From Metabacillus schmidteae (GTDB lineage: Bacteria; Bacillota; Bacilli; Bacillales; Bacillaceae), in NCBI RefSeq assembly GCF_903166545.1, contig NZ_CAESCH010000001.1, positions 1,368,001 through 1,432,000 on the forward strand: a stretch of 64,000 bases of DNA. Reading direction: 5' to 3'. Numbering within the stretch: the stretch's first letter is position 1; every line of letters begins with the position of its first letter. The notes beneath the pieces were generated by a model. The model saw only the letters and a program-made list of their open reading frames with translations, made no database searches and was not told where the DNA came from. The translations under genes were made by a program, and so were the position numbers. Shown here in pieces: positions 9,854 through 17,205 of the stretch.

Positions 9854-9886
9854 AAAACCGCCAGGGATTAATATCTGGCGGTTTTT
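9854..9886 (+). terminator. Rho-independent terminator of the sugar operon
   Basis: AAAACCGCCAG (9854-9864) pairs with CTGGCGGTTTT (9875-9885) around a 10-nt loop, ending in a T run. It lies 13 bases after the last gene of the operon. Confidence 0.9.
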
Positions 9887-9934
9887 CAAGAGATAATGGA
9901 AATTTTGGAAAAAATATGTGAAAGGGAAGTATCT

Positions 9935-10126
9935 ATGACATTTGCTGTAATACTTATTCTTATTTTAGCCATATTTGCATTACTTGGTACGATATTCACA
10001 GCAAAAAAATATAGAATCTAACTACAGTAAAAAAACAAAAGGTATCTAACAAGATTAACTTATATTTACGGAGTTGTCATTTCTTTTTCACTGCTATTTG
10101 TGGGGTTATATATTTTACTTAGATAA
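9935..10126 (+). pseudogene. Small two-helix membrane protein gene with two in-frame stops
   Basis: ATG 9935 after an AAAGGGA site opens a 28-codon ORF encoding one hydrophobic helix (MTFAVILILILAIFALLG, then a basic tail), ending TAA at 10019-10021. The same frame has a second TAA at 10028-10030 and then stays open to 10126, encoding a second hydrophobic helix (IYGVVISFSLLFVGLYILL). Either a roughly 60-aa membrane protein broken by two stops or a genuine 28-aa peptide followed by leftover sequence. No family recognised. Confidence 0.4.
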
Positions 10127-10236
10127 GTATTAGTAGAGGGTTATCATATAAAAGGGTGATATCATTGATACCAAGCTAGGTGGATGCAGGGAATATTTCA
10201 GGTATTCTTGCTCAAATCTAGGTCAAACTCTCGGCT

Positions 10237-10269
10237 AAAAAAGACATCCCATTTTTGGAATGCCTTTTT
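10237..10269 (-). terminator. Terminator of the Rrf2 gene
   Basis: On the minus strand GGCATTCC pairs with GGGATGTC (two G-U pairs) around a short A-rich loop and is followed by six T. It begins just beyond the Rrf2 stop codon. Confidence 0.7.
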
Positions 10270-10270
10270 A

Positions 10271-10702
10271 CTAGTTATTCTCATTCATAGCAATATCTTT
10301 CACAACATCCTCAAGTGTTACGCTCCTCAACATCTTCTCCATAGCTAACTGAGCTGATGTGAACAATGGTTCGATTGTATTCTGGATGTTCCTACCTACA
10401 GGACATTTTGGATTTGGGTTTTCATGGATGCTAAATAGCTCTTTTTCCTGTACTACATTCACTGCTTTATAAACGTCAAACAGCGTAATATCATATAATT
10501 CTTTTGAGAGTTTAGCCCCTGCAACACCTGGTTTTACCTCTATTAAACCAGCGTTTTTTAACATTCCCATGAGTTTTCTGATCACTGCTGAGTTTGTGTT
10601 CACACTGGATGCTAAAAATTCAGAAGACGTTATCCCTTCTTTATTTAATTCAATTAAAGCTAATATATGAATGCCGACAGCGAATCTGCTGCTGATTGAC
10701 AT
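10271..10702 (-). CDS. Rrf2-family transcriptional regulator (YwnA-like)
   Basis: 143 aa. Winged helix-turn-helix in residues 1-80 (MSISSRFAVGIHILALIE, then SNTNSAVIRKLMGML-type recognition region), with an Rrf2 C-terminal helix. Only one cysteine (PKCPVG) is visible, not the three-cysteine set that binds an Fe-S cluster in IscR/NsrR, so it resembles the cluster-free YwnA/CymR branch. It is divergent from the NAD(P)-binding gene at 10897; the shared 194-bp gap carries three 19-bp dyads, so it probably controls both genes. Confidence 0.88.
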   Translation of the reverse strand: MSISSRFAVGIHILALIELNKEGITSSEFLASSVNTNSAVIRKLMGMLKNAGLIEVKPGVAGAKLSKELYDITLFDVYKAVNVVQEKELFSIHENPNPKCPVGRNIQNTIEPLFTSAQLAMEKMLRSVTLEDVVKDIAMNENN

Positions 10703-10747
10703 GTTCAGTCACCACCTTGTGAATAAATCTGTTTACTAATTTATAAG

Positions 10748-10766
10748 TGTAATTAATTTGATTACA
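10748..10766. promoter_or_regulatory. Operator-like dyad upstream of the Rrf2 gene
   Basis: TGTAATTAATTTGATTACA, a 19-bp near-palindrome with TGTAAT/ATTACA arms, lying 46 bp upstream of the Rrf2 start. Same length and arms as the two dyads nearer the divergent gene, suggesting autoregulation. Confidence 0.55.
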
Positions 10767-10815
10767 AGTCTATTATACCAAATTTCGAACAAAATAATAT
10801 ATGGGATCTAACCTG

Positions 10816-10870
10816 TTGACAAAATGACTACATGTAACTAAAATAAATACATGTAATCAAATTTGTTACA
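10816..10870 (+). promoter_or_regulatory. Sigma-A promoter overlapped by two Rrf2-type operators
   Basis: TTGACA (10816-10821), 17-nt spacer, TAAAAT (10839-10844). Two 19-bp elements abut: TGTAACTAAAATAAATACA (10833-10851) covers the -10 region and TGTAATCAAATTTGTTACA (10852-10870) covers the start region. Binding there would block transcription of the NAD(P)-binding gene. Confidence 0.65.
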
Positions 10871-10896
10871 AGCGAAACCATAATGGAGGAATATAA

Positions 10897-11790
10897 ATGA
10901 AAATATTAGTTACAGGTGCAACTGGAAAATTAGGATCTAAGGTTGTGGAGTCATTATTAATATCTATACCTGCGAGTGAGCTGGCGGTGAGTGTTCGAGA
11001 TCCTGAGAAAGCAGAAGGACTTCGAGCTCGTGGAGTAGAGGTTCGAAAAGGTGATTTTGACCATCCAGAAACATTAGATGATGCTTTTAAAGGGATTGAT
11101 CGTTTATTAATTATTTCTGCAGATGGTGATAATGATACAAGAATTCGTCAACATACAAATGCAGTGCAAGCAGCTGAACGTGCAGGGATAAAATTTATTG
11201 CATACACAAGTATCGCAAATGCAACAGAAAGCAAAAATTTAATGGCTCCTCCTCATGTTGCGACAGAAGCAGCCATCATGAAGACGGGTATCCCATATTC
11301 TTTCTTGCGTAATAATTGGTATTTGGAAAATGAAATTGGTAGCATTCAAGGTGCTATGGCAGGAGCTCCATGGGTAACTTCTGCTGGAACTGGTAAAGTT
11401 GGCTGGGCACTACAACAAGATTATGCAGATGCAGCAGCAGCCGTTCTTGTAGGTGAAGGGCACGAAAATACAGTATATGAACTTTCTGGTGCGCTTTTAT
11501 CTCAAGAAGAATTGGTTACCGCTCTTGGTAGTGTATTAGGAAAAGAAATACCTGTAAAACAAGTTAGTGACGAAGAATATGCCGAAGTAATGAAAGGTTT
11601 AGGTTTACCAGAATTTGTGATTCCGATAGTAGTAGGAATTCAAGAAAGCATTCGAAATGGTTCACTTGAAATTGAAAGCAATGATTTTGAAAAAATTCTT
11701 GGTCGCCCAGTTACGCCAAACAAAGAGGCACTTACACAAATTGTAAATGTAAACCTCAATCAAAATAAAATAGATAATTCCGAAAATTAA
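10897..11790 (+). CDS. NAD(P)-binding protein, NmrA/QorB-like SDR
   Basis: 297 aa atypical short-chain dehydrogenase. N-terminal nucleotide motif KILVTGATGKLGSKVVE, no YxxxK catalytic pair evident, and an NmrA-like body with SFLRNNWYLEN, as in NAD(P)H:quinone oxidoreductase QorB. Such proteins act as redox enzymes or redox sensors in the cytoplasm. GGAGG precedes ATG 10897. The divergent Rrf2 regulator with operators over this promoter suggests induction by electrophile or thiol stress, by analogy with YwnA-type pairs; that part is inference. Confidence 0.85.
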   Translation: MKILVTGATGKLGSKVVESLLISIPASELAVSVRDPEKAEGLRARGVEVRKGDFDHPETLDDAFKGIDRLLIISADGDNDTRIRQHTNAVQAAERAGIKFIAYTSIANATESKNLMAPPHVATEAAIMKTGIPYSFLRNNWYLENEIGSIQGAMAGAPWVTSAGTGKVGWALQQDYADAAAAVLVGEGHENTVYELSGALLSQEELVTALGSVLGKEIPVKQVSDEEYAEVMKGLGLPEFVIPIVVGIQESIRNGSLEIESNDFEKILGRPVTPNKEALTQIVNVNLNQNKIDNSEN

Positions 11791-11800
11791 TCATGGAGAT

Positions 11801-11836
11801 AAACCGACCTTCGTACGAGAAAAGGTCGGCCTTTTA
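11801..11836 (+). terminator. Rho-independent terminator
   Basis: CCGACCTT (11804-11811) pairs with AAGGTCGG (11822-11829) and is followed by CCTTTT, eleven bases beyond the stop of the NAD(P)-binding gene. Confidence 0.85.
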
Positions 11837-12059
11837 ATTAAGGAAGTATAAAAAGTTGGGGACTCGGATGAAAAATAGGTCATCCATGAATGTTCCGGTT
11901 GATCTTAAAATACGATCTAGGTAACTTTTTTGGTACAAGAGCTTGATATCCTTAGCTAGACCAATACTCTAATATTGCACAAAAATTGCACAGACTTAAT
12001 TTATTTCATTGATGTTAATTAACTTATTTTACAACCACAAGCTAAAAAACGTTGATTTA

Positions 12060-12470
12060 TTAATACTTATTTAACGCAGTTATATTACATTTAACTCTAT
12101 TAATTCCCCACCCAATTTTGACAGGGTAGGGGTCGGGGGTTCGAATCCCTCTCGGATCATCAGAGTGAGAAGCTTCAATTCCTTGGTAGATAAGGGATTG
12201 GAGCTTTTTTGCTTCTTCACTACCAATTGTGAAAAATAGCTTAAATGATGAATGTACATTGTCACTAAAAAAATCTTGTTCAAACTTATTTGCAGTTTGT
12301 CGTTGTAACTCTGTACTAACATGTGAATAAATATCTAAAGTGACTTGAACACGGCTATGACCTAGTCGATCAGCAACAACTTTTGGATTTTCACCCAATG
12401 CCATTAATGCAGTAACATGGAGGTGTCGTAAATCATGGAATGTAATCTTAGGTAAATAAGCTTCTTTTAT
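12060..12470 (-). pseudogene. Tyrosine recombinase (integrase), 3' remnant
   Basis: The minus frame is open from 12470 to the stop at 12060 and begins mid-domain. It encodes ITFHDLRHLHVTALMALG (the Arg box HxLRH), RLGHSRVQ (the His) and DIYSHV with the catalytic tyrosine, then KFEQDFF, the usual end of phage/ICE integrases. Everything N-terminal to the Arg box is missing, with a stop just upstream. The last third of the frame runs through a tRNA 3' fragment, so it is not native protein. Remnant of an integrated element. Confidence 0.8.
12127..12159 (+). other. tRNA 3'-end fragment, probable remnant attachment site
   Basis: GGGGG-TTCGAAT-CCCTC (12135-12151) forms a T-arm (5-bp stem with one G-T pair, 7-nt loop beginning TTC), followed by TCGGATCA, which fits an acceptor 3' strand plus discriminator. 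No anticodon or D arm precedes it. A tRNA 3' tail next to an integrase C-terminus is the classic layout of an att site. Confidence 0.6.
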
Positions 12471-12612
12471 TTAGTGATTGGAATTGCCTTAGTAAATTTC
12501 TAGGTTCGATAGAAACTTTAAAACTCTTAATCCATAAGATATTGGAATATCTTCGTAACAAATAAGAATAATTGGCTTTAAATAGAATGTTGTTTACATG
12601 TTAAGTTTGAAT

Positions 12613-13689
12613 TCAAACTTCAGCCCATGGCTGGCGAACTGTCTTAACGATTTCTGAAGAAATGATGGCCTTTTCCATCATAAGACCGAGGTATTGGTCC
12701 TGTGAGGCCTCAGGAAGGCTGTAAAAACTTGGGCCTCCTGCAATATATTCTCCCATCTTTTTCAAGCATGAAGCGATTGCAATTTCATCATCATATAGCC
12801 TTGCAGGGACAAAAGGATTGCGATAGATCCATTGTTCTCCGGCCATGATTCCATCAAGGTAGTACCCTTCTTGGTTTTCTTCTTCCCCTCTATTAATCCT
12901 TTTTAAATCCAAGGAAGCAGGAGTTGAATAGTCAGTCAATAATGTTAAACGGTTATCGAATATTTCCCCTTTGTCTCCACGAACTGACAGATGATTGGAA
13001 CGAATCCACGAACGATGCTGGTCTTTTGTGAAATCATAGATTCCTAACTTTCCATCAAATTCAACCCAGGCCAAGTCTCGTTCAGCCATAATCATCTTTT
13101 CTTCTTTTGGAGGTCCGCTGCGATCTGGCCCAGCAACGATTGGTGCTGTAAATCGCATTCCTCTTATGATTGAATCCTCAAAGCCAATCCCAAGCATTTT
13201 TCTCATTAAGCTTACGCCGTGATAAAAATGAGAAATCGAAACAGTGGCCTGTGAAACATTTCCTATTCTCCCCGATTGAATGATGGAAAGTCTCGCTTCC
13301 TGTATTGGATGTAAATGATATTGTTCTGCGACTTGTACTTTAGCTCCTCTGCTGGTTAGTTTTTCATGGAGGGTTACTAACTCTTCTATTGATGGAGCAG
13401 GGGGAGTTTCTGCCAATACGGGGATACCAAGCTCTCCTAATTGAAGCAAATAGCCAGGACATGCTGATCCACTAACGGATACAACCACAAAGTCAGGTTT
13501 TTCATTTTCCAAGAGTTGATCGAGAGTACTGTAAGTAGAGATATTCCACTTTTGTTCTAAATACAATCCATTATCCTCGTTCCTAACAACCATTCCGCAT
13601 ACACGAAATTGCTCAGGAAGTGCATGTGCAATTCTAAGGTAATATTGAGCCCTAAAACTGGCACCTCCAATAATACTAAATGAAATCAT
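12613..13689 (-). CDS. Gfo/Idh/MocA-like protein lacking the EKP lysine
   Basis: 358 aa. Rossmann start MISFSIIGGASFRAQYYLRIA and an overall Gfo/Idh fold, but the usual catalytic EKP is AETPPAPS, so the conserved lysine is absent, and the downstream motif reads AEQYHLHPIQ. C-terminal domain retains SVRGDKGEIFD-type strands. Either a divergent dehydrogenase or a non-catalytic relative. A cre site lies 185 bp upstream of its start at 13689. It stands alone between degraded genes, so no pathway can be inferred. Confidence 0.75.
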   Translation of the reverse strand: MISFSIIGGASFRAQYYLRIAHALPEQFRVCGMVVRNEDNGLYLEQKWNISTYSTLDQLLENEKPDFVVVSVSGSACPGYLLQLGELGIPVLAETPPAPSIEELVTLHEKLTSRGAKVQVAEQYHLHPIQEARLSIIQSGRIGNVSQATVSISHFYHGVSLMRKMLGIGFEDSIIRGMRFTAPIVAGPDRSGPPKEEKMIMAERDLAWVEFDGKLGIYDFTKDQHRSWIRSNHLSVRGDKGEIFDNRLTLLTDYSTPASLDLKRINRGEEENQEGYYLDGIMAGEQWIYRNPFVPARLYDDEIAIASCLKKMGEYIAGGPSFYSLPEASQDQYLGLMMEKAIISSEIVKTVRQPWAEV

Positions 13690-13873
13690 CGGTAATTACC
13701 TCCAACCTTTTTTGTCAGTCAAACAGAGAGTACATGAAACTAGAAAACAGTTAAATATTTTTAGATTACATAATAAACAAACAAAGTTCAATGCAAAATG
13801 TATTTTAGGAACCAGAGAAACATTTGTCTATTATCTTTTATGTCGAAACTTGTTTTCTAATAACTCTTGAAAA

Positions 13874-13887
13874 AGAAAACGCTTACA
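13874..13887. promoter_or_regulatory. CcpA cre-like site
   Basis: AGAAAACGCTTACA differs from the cre consensus (TGNAANCGNWNNCA) only at its first two positions. It lies between the divergent Gfo/Idh-like gene and a short gene remnant, consistent with carbon catabolite control of either. Confidence 0.55.
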
Positions 13888-13917
13888 ATTACAATAACAA
13901 TAGGTTGGATGGCGTGA

Positions 13918-14037
13918 GTGGCTGTCAAAGTATTTGGCGTAGGTGGGGCTGATACCAGGAACAGATTTAAAGAGTTTAATGTTTTTTCTATGTTCCGTAT
14001 ATTTATTTGTATGTATAAAAGTTTAATAGAATGGTAA
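13918..14037 (+). pseudogene. Short gene remnant beginning with a Rossmann-like motif
   Basis: GTG 13918 opens a 39-codon frame whose start VAVKVFGVGGADTRNRFKEF looks like a nucleotide-binding N-terminus, then drifts into unrelated hydrophobic residues and stops at 14037. No clear ribosome site. Possibly the leftover start of a gene divergent to the Gfo/Idh-like gene. Low certainty. Confidence 0.25.
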
Positions 14038-14076
14038 CTATTTAGATAAAGGATTTAAACAAGGGGGGGATAAATA

Positions 14077-14217
14077 GTGTCTAAACAAAGCAAATTAACG
14101 TTTTCGGATTTTGTTAAAAGAGATCGATTTGAACTAAACTCTTATGTTGCATATTTGATCCATCAAGTAAAAGATAATAGTACGGAAAAGTTTAAAGATA
14201 AAATGATAAAACATTAG
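14077..14217 (+). CDS. Hypothetical small protein, 46 aa
   Basis: GTG 14077 follows a strong AAGGGGGGG site by seven bases and opens 46 codons ending TAG at 14217. The peptide is charged and helical in character (VSKQSKLTFSDFVKRDRFEL, then a Tyr/Ile/His stretch and a lysine-rich tail), with no signal peptide. A strong terminator 50 bp downstream supports a real transcription unit. I do not recognise the family. Confidence 0.5.
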   Translation: MSKQSKLTFSDFVKRDRFELNSYVAYLIHQVKDNSTEKFKDKMIKH

Positions 14218-14266
14218 ATTAATATGTAAACGAAAGGGATAAAAAGTAATGATTGAAAAAATAATT

Positions 14267-14316
14267 TAAGCGGCCTTGTTTACCAGTAAAGGTGAAAACA
14301 AGGCCGCTTATTTTTG
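14267..14316 (+). terminator. Strong Rho-independent terminator
   Basis: A perfect 15-bp stem: TAAGCGGCCTTGTTT (14267-14281) with AAACAAGGCCGCTTA (14296-14310), 14-nt loop, then TTTTTG. Ends the unit carrying the 46-aa ORF. Confidence 0.85.
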
Positions 14317-14439
14317 TTATGTTTAGTCAACCGCACAACAAATGGTGACGTCAGTTCTGATTTGCATCCATCATCTTCAACTCGAGTTCATTTATAGATT
14401 TCTTATTAATTACTTTCCTATGTAAAGGTAGATTAATAG

Positions 14440-14476
14440 AACCTTTTCCTTACTTCGGAAAAGGTTTATTTTATTT
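14440..14476 (+). terminator. Terminator-like hairpin
   Basis: AACCTTTTCC (14440-14449) pairs with GGAAAAGGTT (14457-14466), 7-nt loop, followed by a T-rich run. No intact gene ends here; probably left from a deleted gene. Confidence 0.6.
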
Positions 14477-14486
14477 TGAGTTTCTG

Positions 14487-14522
14487 CAAAAAAGCCAATA
14501 TTCCATATTAGGAGTATTGGCT
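14487..14522 (-). terminator. Terminator-like hairpin, minus strand
   Basis: Read on the minus strand, AGCCAATACTCC pairs with GGAATATTGGCT (one mismatch) and is followed by TTTTTT. It sits immediately before the tpx fragment and may belong to a lost minus-strand gene. Confidence 0.45.
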
Positions 14523-14537
14523 TCCAAGAACTATTTA

Positions 14538-14868
14538 TGGGGTTTGTGATGCACAAACTCGTCGTTTTAACGAAGATGCTTCCAGTGTAAGCGGTGTAGA
14601 AGTGCTAACAATCAGCGTTGATTTACCATTTGCACAAAAAAGATGGTGTGGATCAAATGGGCTAGAAAATGTTAAAACGCTTTCTGATCACCGTAGCCTT
14701 TCATTTGGTGAAGCATATGGCGTTCATATTAAAGAATTACGCCTTTTAGCAAGGGCCGTTTTTGTTATTGATTCAACTGATAAGGTTACTTACGTTGAAT
14801 ATGTAAACGAAGTTTCAAATCATCCTGATTATGAGGCTGCAATTGAGGCTGTTAAAGCAGCACGGTAA
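14538..14868 (+). pseudogene. tpx: 5'-truncated copy of thiol peroxidase (tpx)
   Basis: Matches the last 331 bases of the intact tpx at 42422-42752 with about 14 differences and no indel. Homology begins exactly at codon Gly58 (GGG GTT TGT), two codons before the peroxidatic Cys60; the first 57 codons, the promoter and the ribosome site are missing. Both Cys60 and the resolving Cys94 codons remain, as does the downstream terminator. A GTG at 14602 could open 88 codons but has no ribosome site. Non-functional remnant. Confidence 0.88.
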
Positions 14869-14885
14869 GTGAAAATAAAATACAA

Positions 14886-14921
14886 AAAAAGGAGGTTCCT
14901 TTAGTTAGCTCCTCCTTTTTG
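14886..14921 (+). terminator. Terminator shared with the tpx copy
   Basis: An A-rich run plus GGAGG pairs with CCTCC plus a T run. The same hairpin in altered form follows intact tpx at 42769, so the duplicated or retained segment included the terminator. Confidence 0.8.
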
Positions 14922-15099
14922 GTTCATTTTTTTAAGAATAGTATCTAAATTATACTAAATGAATCCTTCACATCTGGAGTATATATATTTTAATACTCTA
15001 AAGATAAGTGTTATTAACTGGTCTTTAGGGAATTCTATATGCCTTCTTTCAGGAAAACGGGATTATTAGTGGGAAAGTATTTTTAAGGAATTTTTTCGT

Positions 15100-15623
15100 C
15101 AAACCTGTATCCACCCGGTTATAAAAATTGTAGAATATTTATCCAAGTGATTCAACAAGATGACAATCTGCCTGGCGAGCGGGATCTTTCTACTATGCTT
15201 GGATGCAGTAGAACTTCCCTGAGAGAAGCTCTTCGAGTATTAGAGGCTGAAGGAATTGTTATTGCAAAACCTGGTGGCGGACGTTATGTACAGAATGTTG
15301 ACCATCGTCTTGTTATGGAATACAGTTTTGACGAGCATGCCATTCACTTTCTTTATGGCGAACGTCCTTATTATTTTGGTATTGTTCCTATTTTAGCTGA
15401 AACAGCTTCACAAATTGGAATCAACAAATTAGAAATTGCACAAGCATCACTTCTTGGTCAGCCTCTTTATTTGTTAAGTCCTCTTGTTGGCTCTGTTTAT
15501 GTATTAATTGGGTTTGTTGGTATAAATTTTCGTGACCATATTAAATTCTCTACTAAATACGCTGTTGGCAGTGCTCTTGTCATGATAGTAGTTGGTATTA
15601 TTACAGGTGCATTGTCCATTTAA
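15100..15623 (+). pseudogene. Chimeric remnant: GntR DNA-binding domain joined to CitM-type transporter tail
   Basis: A 158-codon frame (GTG 15147 to 15623) encodes a GntR winged helix in its first 50-60 residues (LPGERDLSTMLGCSRTSLRE, LEAEGIV), then switches at about residue 60 to the C-terminus of a CitMHS citrate-metal transporter (PYYFGIVPILAETASQIGI, LSPLVGSVYVL, two hydrophobic segments). The GntR N-terminus continues upstream in another frame (IKIVEYLSK, stop at 15148), showing a frameshift as well. Best explained by a deletion fusing two genes. No coherent function expected. Confidence 0.75.
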
Positions 15624-15647
15624 TTGAATACTGTTTTCTAAAAATAA

Positions 15648-15692
15648 CTGAGCAGAACACATGTATTAACGAACTGTCCTGCTCAGTCTTTT
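15648..15692 (+). terminator. Terminator behind the transporter remnant
   Basis: CTGAGCAG (15648-15655) pairs with CTGCTCAG (15679-15686) over a 23-nt loop, followed by TCTTTT. Probably the original terminator of the citrate transporter gene. Confidence 0.6.
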
Positions 15693-16227
15693 ACGTTGGA
15701 GGAAAAATTTGAAGCAATCGTTAATACCATGTTCATAATAGTGCAAGCAAGATTCAGTACCATAAGGTAGAAAGGCTTCACTATACTCGATACAGTGTTG
15801 AAGTACATGATTTCACGAGTTATAAATAAATTTGAGATTGTATAATAAATACGTTAACTAATTTTCAAGTCAGATATATATTGAAAAGATATAAAAAACT
15901 AATGGGGGAAGGAAAGTCCCTATTAATCTCGGAATATAAACTTCGTGTAAAGTATCTATTACCACAACTTAATTTGAGTAATTAATACGTCTTAAATCCT
16001 TAATAGTACAGGAGAAAAGGCGTTTTTTTATTGGATCTTTTTTGTAGTTGTTTGTAGACAGTTAAGTGAGTTTGCATTTGCATGCAAAAAGGAAAAGGGT
16101 TCACTAAGAAAAACATACCTAAAAGTGTATTGTCACGCGTTAAATTGTAAATCCTATATTATATATGATACTTGATTTTAGTATTAGCAAAAAATCTTAA
16201 TACAATAATTGGTCAACTATTTAAATG
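15693..16227. other. Intergenic region, no gene seen
   Basis: AT-rich DNA with no ORF supported by a ribosome site and no recognisable RNA gene. It separates the chimeric remnant from the 69-aa membrane protein. Confidence 0.5.
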
Positions 16228-16241
16228 AAGGAGGATAACAA

Positions 16242-16451
16242 ATGAGAAAAACAGATGAAATGAAGAAAAGTAAGACGAATAAATTATGGATTGCAATGTT
16301 TTTACTTTTTTCAATTTCTTTATTTATATATACATTTTTCCTGTTCTTAACCAATGGGGAGGGTGGTATTCCATTTATGATTCTTATGATTAGTAATGCT
16401 ATATTTTTCGGCAGCCTTCGTATGGGAGAACTAAAAGTAAAATACAATTAG
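16242..16451 (+). CDS. Small two-helix membrane protein, 69 aa
   Basis: ATG 16242 follows GAAGGAGG with good spacing. A charged N-terminus (MRKTDEMKKSKTNK) leads into a first hydrophobic helix (LWIAMFLLFSISLFIYTFF), a short GEGG turn, a second helix (IPFMILMISNAIFFGS) and a basic tail. The topology predicts a hairpin in the membrane with both ends inside. Monocistronic. Family not recognised; function unknown. Confidence 0.65.
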   Translation: MRKTDEMKKSKTNKLWIAMFLLFSISLFIYTFFLFLTNGEGGIPFMILMISNAIFFGSLRMGELKVKYN

Positions 16452-17086
16452 GTGGTGTTACTCACCTTGCTGTGGTTCTGATTTCCTCTTGTAACTACGC
16501 TCCTCACATGGATTCGTGCTTTGAGGCACAAACTCTGAGGGGCTAGTAATTTTACTTATCTACATTCTAACCCTCTATTTATAAGAAGTCTTTCCTAAAC
16601 CCTTCCCAACACTCAATAGTTGCAGTATAGACTTTTGTTCAGCGTTTATTCTAATCCTTTCCCTCGTGCTAAGTCCTTCCCAATGTTTTTTAATGTTCAT
16701 TAACCTTTCATTTATTAAGCTTTTTGATTCTATATTCCTCAAAGAAGAATTCAATTATTAACGTGATGTATAAAGTGTGGGAGCGACATCTTTGTTAACA
16801 GTGAAAACATGAACAGGAAACGAATGCCTCCCATTGTCATCATATAAGGCTAATGCGTAATGTATTGATTACATTTAAAGAGAAAAAAATTTTTTATATT
16901 TTTATTTATAAAAACTCTTCTTAGTTAATTTTTTTAACAAAAATTGAGCGGAAAATATAATTCAGTTGGCCTATTAATGATTTCAACCTTTGAAATCTCT
17001 ACTTGAGGTTATTTTATAAATAGGGAATTCTTTATATTCTTTTGGTTAGAAAGGTTGATAAAAGGTCACAAAAGTAGAGTTAGAAA
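16452..17086. other. Intergenic region, no gene seen
   Basis: About 630 bases without a supportable ORF. The first 120 bases contain scattered short dyads; the rest is very AT-rich and runs into the cre site upstream of the SLC13 transporter. Confidence 0.5.
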
Positions 17087-17100
17087 TTAAAACGCTTTCA
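17087..17100. promoter_or_regulatory. CcpA cre site upstream of the SLC13 transporter
   Basis: TTAAAACGCTTTCA, one mismatch (second base) from the cre consensus, 106 bp upstream of the transporter start. Suggests glucose repression of the dicarboxylate/tartrate module. Confidence 0.6.
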
Positions 17101-17205
17101 AAAAAGTGAATAGCGGTAATCTTCCTAATGATTTAACATTCAATGCATGAAGGCGTTTTCATAAGGTGTGTTAAGATAATAATTACTTGGAGGGAGGATA
17201 TTATA

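Noticed and set aside
12080..12322. 80-aa minus-strand ORF ending in a GFEPPTPTL-type peptide
   Set aside because: This is the known artefact of translating a tRNA T-arm; the frame also crosses the integrase remnant out of frame.
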